Shown one piece after another: positions 44,171 to 53,600 of a stretch of 64,000 nucleotides of DNA. Location: positions 11,677-75,676 of the forward strand of contig DATLUA010000002.1 in the NCBI GenBank assembly GCA_035533295.1, written 5' to 3'. A program made the position numbers and the translations under genes. Within the stretch, counting starts at the first letter, position 1. The number at the start of each line of letters is the position of its first letter. The stretch comes from JAGWJU01 sp035533295 (GTDB lineage: Bacteria; Elusimicrobiota; Elusimicrobia; UBA1565; UBA9628). A model generated the notes under the pieces. The model was given only the letters and a program-made list of their open reading frames with translations. It searched no databases and was not told the DNA's origin.

Positions 44171-46018
44171 TTATTCCCGGCCCAGATGCCGCGCCAGGAA
44201 TTTCTCGCAGGCTTCGTAGAACTTAAGGCGGTTCTCGGGCCGGGCAAAACCGTGTCCCTCATCGGGAAAGAGCAGATACTCCACCTCCTTGCCCCTGGCG
44301 CGCAGCGCGCCGACGATGGCTTCCGATTCCGCGGCCTTGACCCGCGGATCGTTGGCGCCCTGCGCGATGAGCATGGGCGCCTGGATTTTATCGGCGAAAA
44401 AAAGCGGCGAGCGCGACTCCAGGAATTCCGGCTCCGTTTCCAGGCTGCCCACCCGCAGATCGAAAACGCGACGCAAGGGCTCCCAATAGGGAGGAACGGA
44501 CTTAATGAGCGTCGCCAGGTTGGAAGGGCCTACGATGTCCACCGCGCAGCGATAGAGATTGGGCGTGAACGCGGCGCCGCACAAGGCCGCGTAGCCGCCG
44601 TAGGAAGCGCCGTAAATCGCGACACGGTTTTTATCCGCTATCCCTTCACGAATGGCCCAGAACACCGCGTCGGTCAAGTCGTCCTGCATGCGCGCGCCCC
44701 ACTCCCGGTCGCCCGCGTGGAGAAAGCGCTTGCCGAAGCCCGCGGAGCCTCGGAAGTTGACCTGCAGGACAGCGTAGCCCTGGTTAGCGAGCCATTGGAT
44801 TTCTGGGTGCAATCCCCAGGAATCGCGCGCCCAGGGCCCGCCGTGAACATGAAGGACGAGCGGAAGCTTGTGGGGCTCCGCGCCCACCGGGACCGTAAGA
44901 TAAGCCGTCAGCTTCAAGCCGTCCCGCGCCGCAATTTCCACAGGTCGCATGGGTGACAAAGCGTAGGATTCCAACGCCGGCCGCGTGCTGAAAAGAAAGG
45001 CCGTCGCACGCGTTGCGCGGTCGTATCGGTAATAGGACGCCGGGCGGCGATCGCTGATGCAGGAGACAATCCAGAGTTGATCCGCGTCATCCCGAGAAGC
45101 GAGATGAACGTCTCCTTCAAGCGCCTTGGCCAGAGCCTCGAAATCGGAGCCGACGTCACCGCCGATGGGCCGCCAAACGAGGCGCTCTTTTTCAAAGGCG
45201 CAGGCCTGAACGTTGAATTTGATGGGATGCACGAGAATCCCGGCGACGTCCGCTCCCGCGCAGGAGGCCAGAAGCTGCCTCGACTTCCCGTCCAGGCTCA
45301 TCTCCCACAATTGCGTGGCGTCCGAATCGAGGCTCGATTCCACGTAGAGCGCGTCGTTGGAGGGCGCAAAGCCGTGCGCGCCGACGGCTTCGTCCGGCCC
45401 CCACGATAAGAACGTGCGCCAAGGAGTCCCCGCGCCGTCCTTGACGCGCAACTCCCCGCCGCCGTCCGGCTTCATGGCGCGGGCGCAGCGCAGGTCAAAG
45501 CGGATGTCCGGCAGCCAGCCGATGATATCGCCCGGGTTCTGCTCGACAAGGTCCATGGCGCCGGAAGCCACGTTGAGCCTGTAGGCATCGTGAACGCGCG
45601 CGTCGCGGCGATTAAGGCCGATGAGCGCGTCCTGGGGAAAATCAGGGTGGGTGCCGATAATCTGCGCTTGGACGCCGATAAAAGGCGTCAAGTCGGCGCC
45701 CATGCCGCCCTGCCAATCCGCGCGGTAGAGATGCCAGTTCTCGTCCCCGTCCTTGTCCTGGACGTAAAGGAGAGTCCGGCTGTCCCCGCTCCAAAAATAG
45801 CTGCGGATTCCGCGGCCGCGATCGCGCGTCACGGGCTTGGCGGCCCCCTCAAGAGGCCCCGCCCAAATATTCAAGACGCCCTCGTCCTCGGCTAAAAAGG
45901 CCAGCTTGGTCCCGTCCGGGGAAATTCGCGGCGAGGCTTTCTCGGGATTGCCGAAAATAAGCTCGCGGGGAATCCGGCGGGGTTGTGACGGCTTCGCTAA
46001 CTCCGGCGTCCGGCTCAT
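44171..46018 (-). CDS. S9 family peptidase (prolyl oligopeptidase / acylaminoacyl-peptidase-like)
   Basis: 615 residues. An N-terminal beta-propeller (about 15-350, WD40/PD40-like repeats such as ISPDGTKLAFLAEDE) precedes an alpha/beta hydrolase domain: HVHGGPWARDSWG, nucleophile elbow YGASYGGYAALCG (Ser), QGANDPRVK (Asp) and DEGHGFARPEN (His). It probably trims oligopeptides in the cytoplasm; no signal peptide is visible. Single gene, divergent from tRNA-Glu. Confidence 0.93.
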   Translation of the reverse strand: MSRTPELAKPSQPRRIPRELIFGNPEKASPRISPDGTKLAFLAEDEGVLNIWAGPLEGAAKPVTRDRGRGIRSYFWSGDSRTLLYVQDKDGDENWHLYRADWQGGMGADLTPFIGVQAQIIGTHPDFPQDALIGLNRRDARVHDAYRLNVASGAMDLVEQNPGDIIGWLPDIRFDLRCARAMKPDGGGELRVKDGAGTPWRTFLSWGPDEAVGAHGFAPSNDALYVESSLDSDATQLWEMSLDGKSRQLLASCAGADVAGILVHPIKFNVQACAFEKERLVWRPIGGDVGSDFEALAKALEGDVHLASRDDADQLWIVSCISDRRPASYYRYDRATRATAFLFSTRPALESYALSPMRPVEIAARDGLKLTAYLTVPVGAEPHKLPLVLHVHGGPWARDSWGLHPEIQWLANQGYAVLQVNFRGSAGFGKRFLHAGDREWGARMQDDLTDAVFWAIREGIADKNRVAIYGASYGGYAALCGAAFTPNLYRCAVDIVGPSNLATLIKSVPPYWEPLRRVFDLRVGSLETEPEFLESRSPLFFADKIQAPMLIAQGANDPRVKAAESEAIVGALRARGKEVEYLLFPDEGHGFARPENRLKFYEACEKFLARHLGRE

Positions 46019-46047
46019 TTGCCCTTTTCGGCCGCAACTGATAAAAT
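46019..46047 (+). promoter_or_regulatory. Promoter of tRNA-Glu
   Basis: TTGCCC (46019-46024), a 17-nt spacer and TAAAAT (46042-46047), placing transcription start near 46054, about 27 nt upstream of the mature tRNA. Confidence 0.55.
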
Positions 46048-46080
46048 ACGCTTCGCCGGACGCTGAAGCCTGGATTTCGT

Positions 46081-46157
46081 GGCGCGTTCGTCTAGCGGCC
46101 TAGGACATCGCCCTCTCAAGGCGGAGATCACGGGTTCAAATCCCGTACGCGCCACCA
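46081..46157 (+). tRNA. tRNA-Glu (anticodon CTC)
   Basis: Acceptor GGCGCGT pairs with ACGCGCC; discriminator A and an encoded CCA. The anticodon loop CTCTCAA within a TCGCC/GGCGG stem gives CTC for GAG codons. T-arm ACGGGTTCAAATCCCGT. It is convergent with the giant gene ending at 46172. Confidence 0.96.
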
Positions 46158-46171
46158 GTTTTTCCTCCACG

Positions 46172-49100
46172 CTAAGGATAGCGCCGCCGCCGGCGGGAAG
46201 CCGCGGCTTGGTACTGCAGGTGGAACTTCACCGCCTCCAGCGCGGCCTTGTTGATGAAGGGCCTTGGGTCCGTGAGCATCTTTTCGATTTTGGAGATGGG
46301 CCGGCCATTCTCATCGGTCTCGTTCTCCGCCAGGTAGCCCCGGATGCGGCCCGAGCGCGCCGCCATCTTGGCCCAGGCCTGCGCCGCCTCGTGCTGGGCG
46401 AGTTCGCCGTAGCCGGAAGAAACGCCGTCGAGAATCCGGAACACCATGGCTTCGTCCTCCACCGCCGAGGACGCGGATACCGCGGACAGGACCATGACCA
46501 ATTTGGCGACGTTCAAACTCCCGCTGACGGCCAAATAGTGGCCCAAATGGCGGCGCAAGTCAGCTTCGGATCCCTCGAAAATGCGCCGGGTCGCCAAGAG
46601 TTTTTCCAAGGCCTGTCCCGCCGCGACGCCAAAAAACATGTGCTGCTCGACAGAGGAAAACCCGTCAATCATGTCTCGCATTTTTTTCGCGGCGGCTTCC
46701 GCGTCCCGATCGGAGCTCAAGTCTGCGGCGGCATAGAGCGCGAGCGCCTCGTCACGCTTCACCTCATGAGAGGAGTCGGCAGGCGGGGCCCCCCATGCGC
46801 CCCGCCCGCGCCATGATTGATAAAGTTCCTCCAAGCGTTTCGGAGCGACGCGCTGCAAATAGCGGTAGAGGACTTTCGCCCGCTCGGCCTGGGCGATGCC
46901 GGTGCTGATGGAGTAGCCGGCGCCGGTGACGCCGACCCAATCCTGCATCAGCATTTCCTTGAATTCGGGCCCTCCCCAGCGCGCGGCCGCGAGAAAAAGC
47001 GCTTCTTTCTCCGTCGTCCGGTTTTGGCGCGCCGCTTGGTAACGGCGCATGAGCTCGGCTTGCTCCTCCCGCGTCTCGGGCTTCAAAAGCGCGGCCAGGG
47101 ATTCCGCCAAGGCCAGCCTGAGCGGATTGTAATTATCCCCGCCGATGCTGCTGTCTTCGGCTCGCCTGATGGCCTCGGTAACCAACCGCGCGTCTTCGGC
47201 CCCTGCGCCCGAACGGGCCAAAATGCCGGCCGCGGCGGCGGCCTCGGGGTAATACCGGTAAAGCGCGGCCATCTTATCGGAGGAAAGGATTTCCCTGGCC
47301 CACTCAACATCGTTTGGCGCGGCGGCGGCCAATGTTTCCGCCGCGGCGTAGCGCACGCCGGGGCTGCGGGTGTCCTCCTGCGCCAGAAGTCTTATGAGAA
47401 ACTCCTTAAGTCCGCCCCTATCGTCATTGCTGGCGGGAAAATAAGAACCCTTCGGCGTCGAGACCGCCCGAGTCTGGGGCGAGGATGCAGGAGCCTCGGC
47501 CGCGGCCGGTTGGCTCTTGAGCAGGATCAAGACCTCGGGAGAAACCCGCACCTCGGTTCCAGGTTCCGCGGCCAGCTCCAGGGCGAACTGGGCGGCCGCC
47601 CGCTCATCGGGGAACGCCACGCCATGATAATGGGGGCCGTCTTTTTCGCGCACCCAATAGTCCGGCCGGCGGCCGAAGCGCGCGACGATGCGATCGTAAT
47701 TCTCCGAGGATCCCGTCTGCTCTCCGAAATTAAACAGCACGATTTCCGCCCTGTCGGCGGGATTCCAAGCCGAATCATGCGGGACGAAGACGGCGATTTT
47801 ATCCGTGCCGCGCCGCAGGCTGCGCATCAATCCGGGATGGATCAGAACCTTGGAAACGCCTTCCGCGCGAATCAGCGCCAGCACGGCGCGCACGGCGGCG
47901 CCTGTATCCGGCGCCGAGCCCTTAAGAGTGAACCGCGGGCTGACATTGGACGTTTCGCGCATGAAAATGGAGAGGCCGGCGCGGCGCGCCAAATCTTCCA
48001 CCTCCCTCTTTTTTGAAGCATCATCGCTCAAAACCAAAATAGTGTTCTCCGCCGTTATATCCGCGGATTCAGAAATCTTTCCCGCGTTCTCAGGGAAAAG
48101 AACGGATGGCGCGTCATGGGCATCGGCGGGAGCCGGGAGCGCCGGAATCCCGTTGTCCGAACTGGGATTGACGACTCGGGCGTAGACCTCCGGGTGCACG
48201 GCCACGGCTGAAATCGCGGCGGAAGCGGCCAGGGCCAGCGCCAAACGCGCCGCGTCCCGCGCGCCCGCCAAGGTCGCGAAAGCCTGGTAGGAGGACGGCG
48301 CGCCGTGGCGCATCGTCATCACGGGCACGCCGCCAAATCCCGCGGCCCCAAGCGCCGCGTTCAAGGCCGCGCGCGCGTCGGCGGCGGAAGCGGCGGAGAC
48401 GAACACGCGGCCTGCGGAAGCCCGCGGGTGGAGAACCGTGTCGAAGGCCGCCACCTTGGATGCCGGAGAAGACGCCCCGGCGCCGGGCTGCGCCTGCGGC
48501 TCCGAAGCATGGCCCTCTTGAGCGGACGTCGAAAAAGAGGAGCCTTCCGTTCCGGCGTCTGAGTTATCAGCCGCAGGCGGCTCGCTGGACGGCCCGTTTC
48601 CAGGAACCTCGATCCAAATGGCAGCTTCTTTTCCCTCGACGAATCGCGGCAAAACGCCCGTTTCGGGCGAAGGCGCGTTCGGGTCGATGCCGGCTCGCGC
48701 TCCGGCCTCATAAAAAATCCGTCCGCCGCCGGCCCTGAAATTATGGCCCACCACGGTCTGGGGGGCGAAGGCGGCTTTAAGCCGCCGAACGGCCTCCGGA
48801 GAAAGAACCCGCGCCGGCGCCCGGATCCGGATCAGGATGCGCCCGGAACCCATCCGCCAATTCACGTCGATGCTCCGCCCCTCTTCAATTAAGGACTTAA
48901 TGATAAGAATCGTTTCGCGGTAGGCTTGAGCCGCGGCCAAGCGCTGGAAGCGCGGCAAGCCGGAACGTCCGGAGTCCTCCCCGTAGGACTGCAGAGCCGC
49001 CGTTTCGCTCTCCGAATTCCCGTTGACTATTTCGACGGTCTTCCCGGGGCCGTTCCACCCAAAGGGAAAATTCTCCGGCATGGGCAGGACCGCGTCCGGG

Positions 49101-50653
49101 ACTTCGTCCTGCGCCGCTTGGGCGGGAGGCTCCTGCGGGTCGCGCACGCGCTCCGCGATCACGTCCGCCAGAGACTTGGCGACTCGGATGTAGGCGATTT
49201 CCTTTTGGCGCAGGAGCGCGATGGTTTTTTCCGCGGCCGCCTCAAGGGAGGAGAATAAATCCGGCGTGGCGACGCGCTCGCTTTGGATAACCGCCGGTTT
49301 CCCGATGCCGAAACGTTCCAGAAACGACCGGATGGAATCGGCCGATAACGGATCGGCGAAATGGATGTTGACGCTTTTTTCTTCCGTCACGGCGGGGCGA
49401 ACTCTCAAGCGGCGCAAGAGTTCTTCGGAAAGAGGCATCGGCTCCGATGGAGCTAAATCAAGGCGCCGCTCGATGAGCGGCCTCAAGGCGGCGGGAACCT
49501 CCAAGCGGGTCAGATGGGGATCGTCAAGCAATTCCAGCGCCCTCTTGATGGCCGCCTCCCGGTTCGACATGAAAAAATACAGGCGCGGCTCATTGACGTT
49601 TTTGCCCCCCCAGCGAGCGAGGTCCTCCTGGGTGCTGAATTGCGCGTCCAGGCGGTTGCCGGAAAGTTCTTCCTTGACCGCGAGCCGATCCGCCATCAAG
49701 ATCGGCGGCACGGCCTCGGCCGCCGCGCCCTCATCCGCCGCCGGTGTTTTTGAAACGGGCGCCTTGGGAAAGGACGGCACGACATCCGGATGAACCGCCA
49801 CGGAGGAGATAATGTCCAGCCCCGCCAAAGCCACGGCCGCTTTGGCGGCCTCTTCGGCGTTCTTGAAGTCGATAAACGCCCCGCCGGAACGCAGGTAGGC
49901 CGGCGCCGCCGGCAGATTAAGCTTAAGAAGGGCGGCGCCGAGGGCTTCGCGATCCGCGCCATAAACCCGCAGCCGCCCGGGCAGGCTCTTGGGAGGCGTC
50001 AAAGAATCCGCGAGCCTTATTTTGGGCGGCACCGCGCCGATGGAAATCGCCTCCGCCAAGGACATTCGAGTTCCCCATGCCGCGGCGGCTTGGCCGATTC
50101 CGATTCTAATCCGGTCTTCTTTATGTTGCGCAAGCCTTCTCTCCAGCGCCGCTATTTTTTCACGTTGCGGCGCGCTCAGCAAAGCTTCGTACAGCTTGAG
50201 CCGGCTTAAGGACTTTTCCAGGCCGGCCGCGTTTGCTTTCGCGATTTTCTCCGGCTCCGAAGCCAATATCCTATCCGCGCTGCGGCGTTCTTGCGCGGCT
50301 TTTCGCGTCAACGCTTCCAAAGCGTTCCGGCGGGCGCCCTCGGCCTCCGGCGCGCTCCCCTCCGCCTTGAGGACCGGGGCCACGGCTTGAGCCAGTTGCG
50401 GCGAGAGGCCCCCCGCGCACGAAAGCCCTTCCAAGAGATCACCCGCGTCCATGCCGTTGAACATCATGCCTTGGCTTTGGGAAATGATTTCAGGAGAAAT
50501 CAGGGCCGGAACGGCCCCTTCGGCGGAAGAACCTTCCACGGGAGCGACTTCCGCGGCCAAGGCGGCGTAAACGCCGGCGCCCGGCGACGCCAGCACGAGG
50601 CCCGCGCTCAAAAACAGCGAGAGAGCCCGGATTGCCCGGCTATCTCGATTCAT
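46172..50653 (-). CDS. Giant exported repeat protein (1493 aa), partner of the protease-unfoldase
   Basis: 1493 residues. N-terminal signal about 8-35 (LSLFLSAGLVLASPGAGVYA) of the same unusual type as its neighbour. Then a helical Ala/Lys/Glu region (about 95-185) and a series of degenerate units of about 70-80 residues with a strand-helix-strand-helix-strand pattern, often closing in a V-x-V-H-P-x-V strand: about 228-292, 428-503, 538-650, 749-827, 872-946 and 971-1046. These could be ferredoxin- or RRM-like folds. Pro/Ala/Ser linkers separate them (for example 690-735). Residues about 1078-1440 are all-helical, HEAT/ARM-like. No enzyme motif or known family. It starts 14 bp inside the end of the M50-Clp gene, so it is surely co-expressed. 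Confidence 0.85.
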   Translation of the reverse strand: MNRDSRAIRALSLFLSAGLVLASPGAGVYAALAAEVAPVEGSSAEGAVPALISPEIISQSQGMMFNGMDAGDLLEGLSCAGGLSPQLAQAVAPVLKAEGSAPEAEGARRNALEALTRKAAQERRSADRILASEPEKIAKANAAGLEKSLSRLKLYEALLSAPQREKIAALERRLAQHKEDRIRIGIGQAAAAWGTRMSLAEAISIGAVPPKIRLADSLTPPKSLPGRLRVYGADREALGAALLKLNLPAAPAYLRSGGAFIDFKNAEEAAKAAVALAGLDIISSVAVHPDVVPSFPKAPVSKTPAADEGAAAEAVPPILMADRLAVKEELSGNRLDAQFSTQEDLARWGGKNVNEPRLYFFMSNREAAIKRALELLDDPHLTRLEVPAALRPLIERRLDLAPSEPMPLSEELLRRLRVRPAVTEEKSVNIHFADPLSADSIRSFLERFGIGKPAVIQSERVATPDLFSSLEAAAEKTIALLRQKEIAYIRVAKSLADVIAERVRDPQEPPAQAAQDEVPDAVLPMPENFPFGWNGPGKTVEIVNGNSESETAALQSYGEDSGRSGLPRFQRLAAAQAYRETILIIKSLIEEGRSIDVNWRMGSGRILIRIRAPARVLSPEAVRRLKAAFAPQTVVGHNFRAGGGRIFYEAGARAGIDPNAPSPETGVLPRFVEGKEAAIWIEVPGNGPSSEPPAADNSDAGTEGSSFSTSAQEGHASEPQAQPGAGASSPASKVAAFDTVLHPRASAGRVFVSAASAADARAALNAALGAAGFGGVPVMTMRHGAPSSYQAFATLAGARDAARLALALAASAAISAVAVHPEVYARVVNPSSDNGIPALPAPADAHDAPSVLFPENAGKISESADITAENTILVLSDDASKKREVEDLARRAGLSIFMRETSNVSPRFTLKGSAPDTGAAVRAVLALIRAEGVSKVLIHPGLMRSLRRGTDKIAVFVPHDSAWNPADRAEIVLFNFGEQTGSSENYDRIVARFGRRPDYWVREKDGPHYHGVAFPDERAAAQFALELAAEPGTEVRVSPEVLILLKSQPAAAEAPASSPQTRAVSTPKGSYFPASNDDRGGLKEFLIRLLAQEDTRSPGVRYAAAETLAAAAPNDVEWAREILSSDKMAALYRYYPEAAAAAGILARSGAGAEDARLVTEAIRRAEDSSIGGDNYNPLRLALAESLAALLKPETREEQAELMRRYQAARQNRTTEKEALFLAAARWGGPEFKEMLMQDWVGVTGAGYSISTGIAQAERAKVLYRYLQRVAPKRLEELYQSWRGRGAWGAPPADSSHEVKRDEALALYAAADLSSDRDAEAAAKKMRDMIDGFSSVEQHMFFGVAAGQALEKLLATRRIFEGSEADLRRHLGHYLAVSGSLNVAKLVMVLSAVSASSAVEDEAMVFRILDGVSSGYGELAQHEAAQAWAKMAARSGRIRGYLAENETDENGRPISKIEKMLTDPRPFINKAALEAVKFHLQYQAAASRRRRRYP

Positions 50654-53600
50654 GCGCCGCGGGATTGGGGATCTCGATCCAATAATCGGTTCCGGAAGCG
50701 CCCGTCGAATAACCGAGGCGCGCGCCGGGAATGGATGAGAGAACGCGGTAGAGCTCGAAGAAGAGGCGGCTCGAGCTGTCCTGCTTCAAGATATTGCCGC
50801 CCTCCGCGCGATCCAGAGACTCCTGGGCGCTGGCTGGAACGCGGCCGGTGAAGTGCGCGCGCAGAAACGCCGCTTCCGATTCGCTCAAGGAGCCGTTTGC
50901 GTGAATCGCGACCGCGGCCGATTGCGGATCAATCCGATAGCGGACTTGGAGCGCGCTATTCCGGCCGCCGGCGGCTTGGCGAAGGAACACCTTGAGCCAT
51001 CCTTCATAGGACTCTATTTCTGAGGGCACGGACCGCAGCAGGGCGTCTTGGACGCTTTCGGGGTAATGCTCGCGTTCGAGCGCCTCCTTGATTTGCCGCG
51101 CGGCGCCCAAGCGAAATTCCTTGGCGGTTTCCTGATCGCCTTGGAGGATTACCGGATCTTGCGCGCTCATATTTGGCGCTTGGTTCTGCGCCAGCAAAGA
51201 ATCCGCCTGCGGTTGCGTCGGGACGGCGAGCGCCGCGGCGGCCGTTTCGCTCTTTTCTTCGGAAGCCGCCGGAGGAGCCGCAGGCGCCGCCTCATCCGCC
51301 GCGGGATGGCTCTTGATTTCATCCAGTATCCACCGATCCAGAATTTCCCGGGTCAGGCCCATCTCGGCGTCTTCCTCGACCGCCTGTTCCACGAGAGTCA
51401 CCAAACGATCGAATATTTCGCGGCTCATCGCCTCGGCGGGAGGATTCTTGACCGCAGGCTTCACGGGCAAGGGCTCCACAGCCACGTTGATTTTGCCTTT
51501 TTGGACGCTTAAGCGGATGAGCTTGGGCCCGGGCTGGGCTCCGCCTTTCGCGGCCGATTCCAGGATTTCGCGGGAAATGGGCGACTCCACCAGATTCTTG
51601 ATGGCGTTGCGCAGCGGCCGCGCGCCTTTGTCCACGCTGTAGCCTTCGTGGACGAGAAGCTTGACCACCTCGGGAGTCCACTCCAATTCATTGCCCCTCT
51701 GGCCTACTTTGCGGCGAACCTTCTGCAATTCCAGCGGCGCGATTTTTTCCATCATCGCCATGGTCATGGGGTTAAAAACGATGGGATCGTACTGCAGGCG
51801 CCCGCGGAACTCGGGCGGGAACATCCCGGTCATGGCCTCGTTGGTCGCGGCGACGGCCTTCTCCCGGATTTCGCGCGCCATCCGGACGCCGAACTCGGAA
51901 AGCTGGGCCTCCACATCGGCGCGCCGGGACGCGTCTGCTTCCGACGCGTCCCACTGCGCCTTCAGCACCGCGTAGGCTTTTTCATAGGGCCCTAAATCAA
52001 GGCTCATCATGCCCACGTTGGAGCTCATGAGCACGATGGTGTTCTTGAAGCTCACGGTCCGCCCGTGGCCGTCGGTCAGGCGGCCGTCGGCCAAGACCTG
52101 CAGCAGGATAAGCCACGCCGCCGGGTTGGCCTTCTCGATTTCGTCGAACAAAACCACGCTGTAGGGATGCTTGCGGACCGCTTCGGTCAGAGTCCCGCCC
52201 TGTTCGAAGCCCACGTAGCCCGGAGGCGCGCCCGTCATCTTGGCGACCTCGTGCGGCTGCATGTACTCGGACATGTCCAGACGAATCATGGCGTTCTCGC
52301 TGCCGAAAAGAAAATCCGCGAGCTTCTTGGCGAAATAGGTCTTGCCCGTGCCGGTGGGACCGGTCAGCAAAAAGACGCCGATGGGCTCGTCCTCGGAGTC
52401 GTGCATGCCGGACTTGCTGCGGCGCACGGCGTCCGAAATCACGTGGACCGCCTCTTCCTGGCCCACCACGATTTTATTCAAGGACTGCTCCATCTCGACG
52501 TACTTGTGCATGTCCTCGCGGCCCAACGTCAGCTGGTTGGTCGCGACGCCGGTCTCTTCGACGATTTTTTCGTTGACCTGCTGTTCGTCGACGTTGGGGA
52601 TGCCATCGGTTGGAATGGCTTGACGTTGGCGATAGAGCGTCACCAAATCTTCGACCAGCCTTGCCGCGGCATTCTCCAAATCAATGACGCTGGGCACTTC
52701 GTCTGCGTCTTCCTCGGCGGCGGCGCCGGATTCGGCCTGGAACAGCTTGGCCTTTTCTTCCTCCAGGCGCTTAAACGCATATTCCAGTTCGCTCATCTTG
52801 TCCTGGATGGCCAAGGAAAGGCGATCGCGGCGGCTCTGGAAATCGGCGACCCGCAGCGCCTCGATGAGATAATGGAAGGCCCGTCCTGGTAAAAAAATCT
52901 CGCTATCTACATGAGAGTTCTCAGCCGCGGCCTTGAGCGCGGACGGTTCAATTTTTACTCCGTAGCGCCGCTCATAATACGCCCGCGATTCCTGCAGCGC
53001 GCGCAGGGACTGCGTCTCGTCATATTCCGGCACCTCGACGGCTTTCAAGCGGCGCTTGATGGCTTCGTCGGGCCGAATGTACTTGTCGTACTCCTCTCTG
53101 GTGGTGCCGCCCACGATGACGACATCGCCGCGCTCCAAGGGTTTTTTAAGCAGATTCTTGATCCGGGTGCCGTACTGCGTATCCTGGAAAAAAGTATGCA
53201 CCTCGTCGATGACCAGGACCACCTTGGCCCCACGGCCGCGCTGCAAGGCGTTGAATTTCGCCAGGATGCGGAGCAGATTGGAAAGAATCGCCGTGGAATT
53301 GTCCTGTGCCACGCGGTCCAGGATTTGGTTTGGATCCAGAGATAAGAAATAGCGATCGTCCAACGTAGAGAGGCGAAAGGTGCCGCCCTCGCCTTCCTGC
53401 TGCCGCGAGATCCCGACCGCCTGAATCATCTTCCGGAGAACCGCGGTCTTGCCCACGCCCGCCTTGCCCACCAGCACCACGCCGTTGGCGTCGCCGGACG
53501 GCGAGGCGATGACGGGAACCATCTTGTTCATCTCCTCGAGCCTTCCGATGACGGGAGTCTCGTCGGGAACAATCTCTTCGAGCACGCGCTGGCCGAACAT

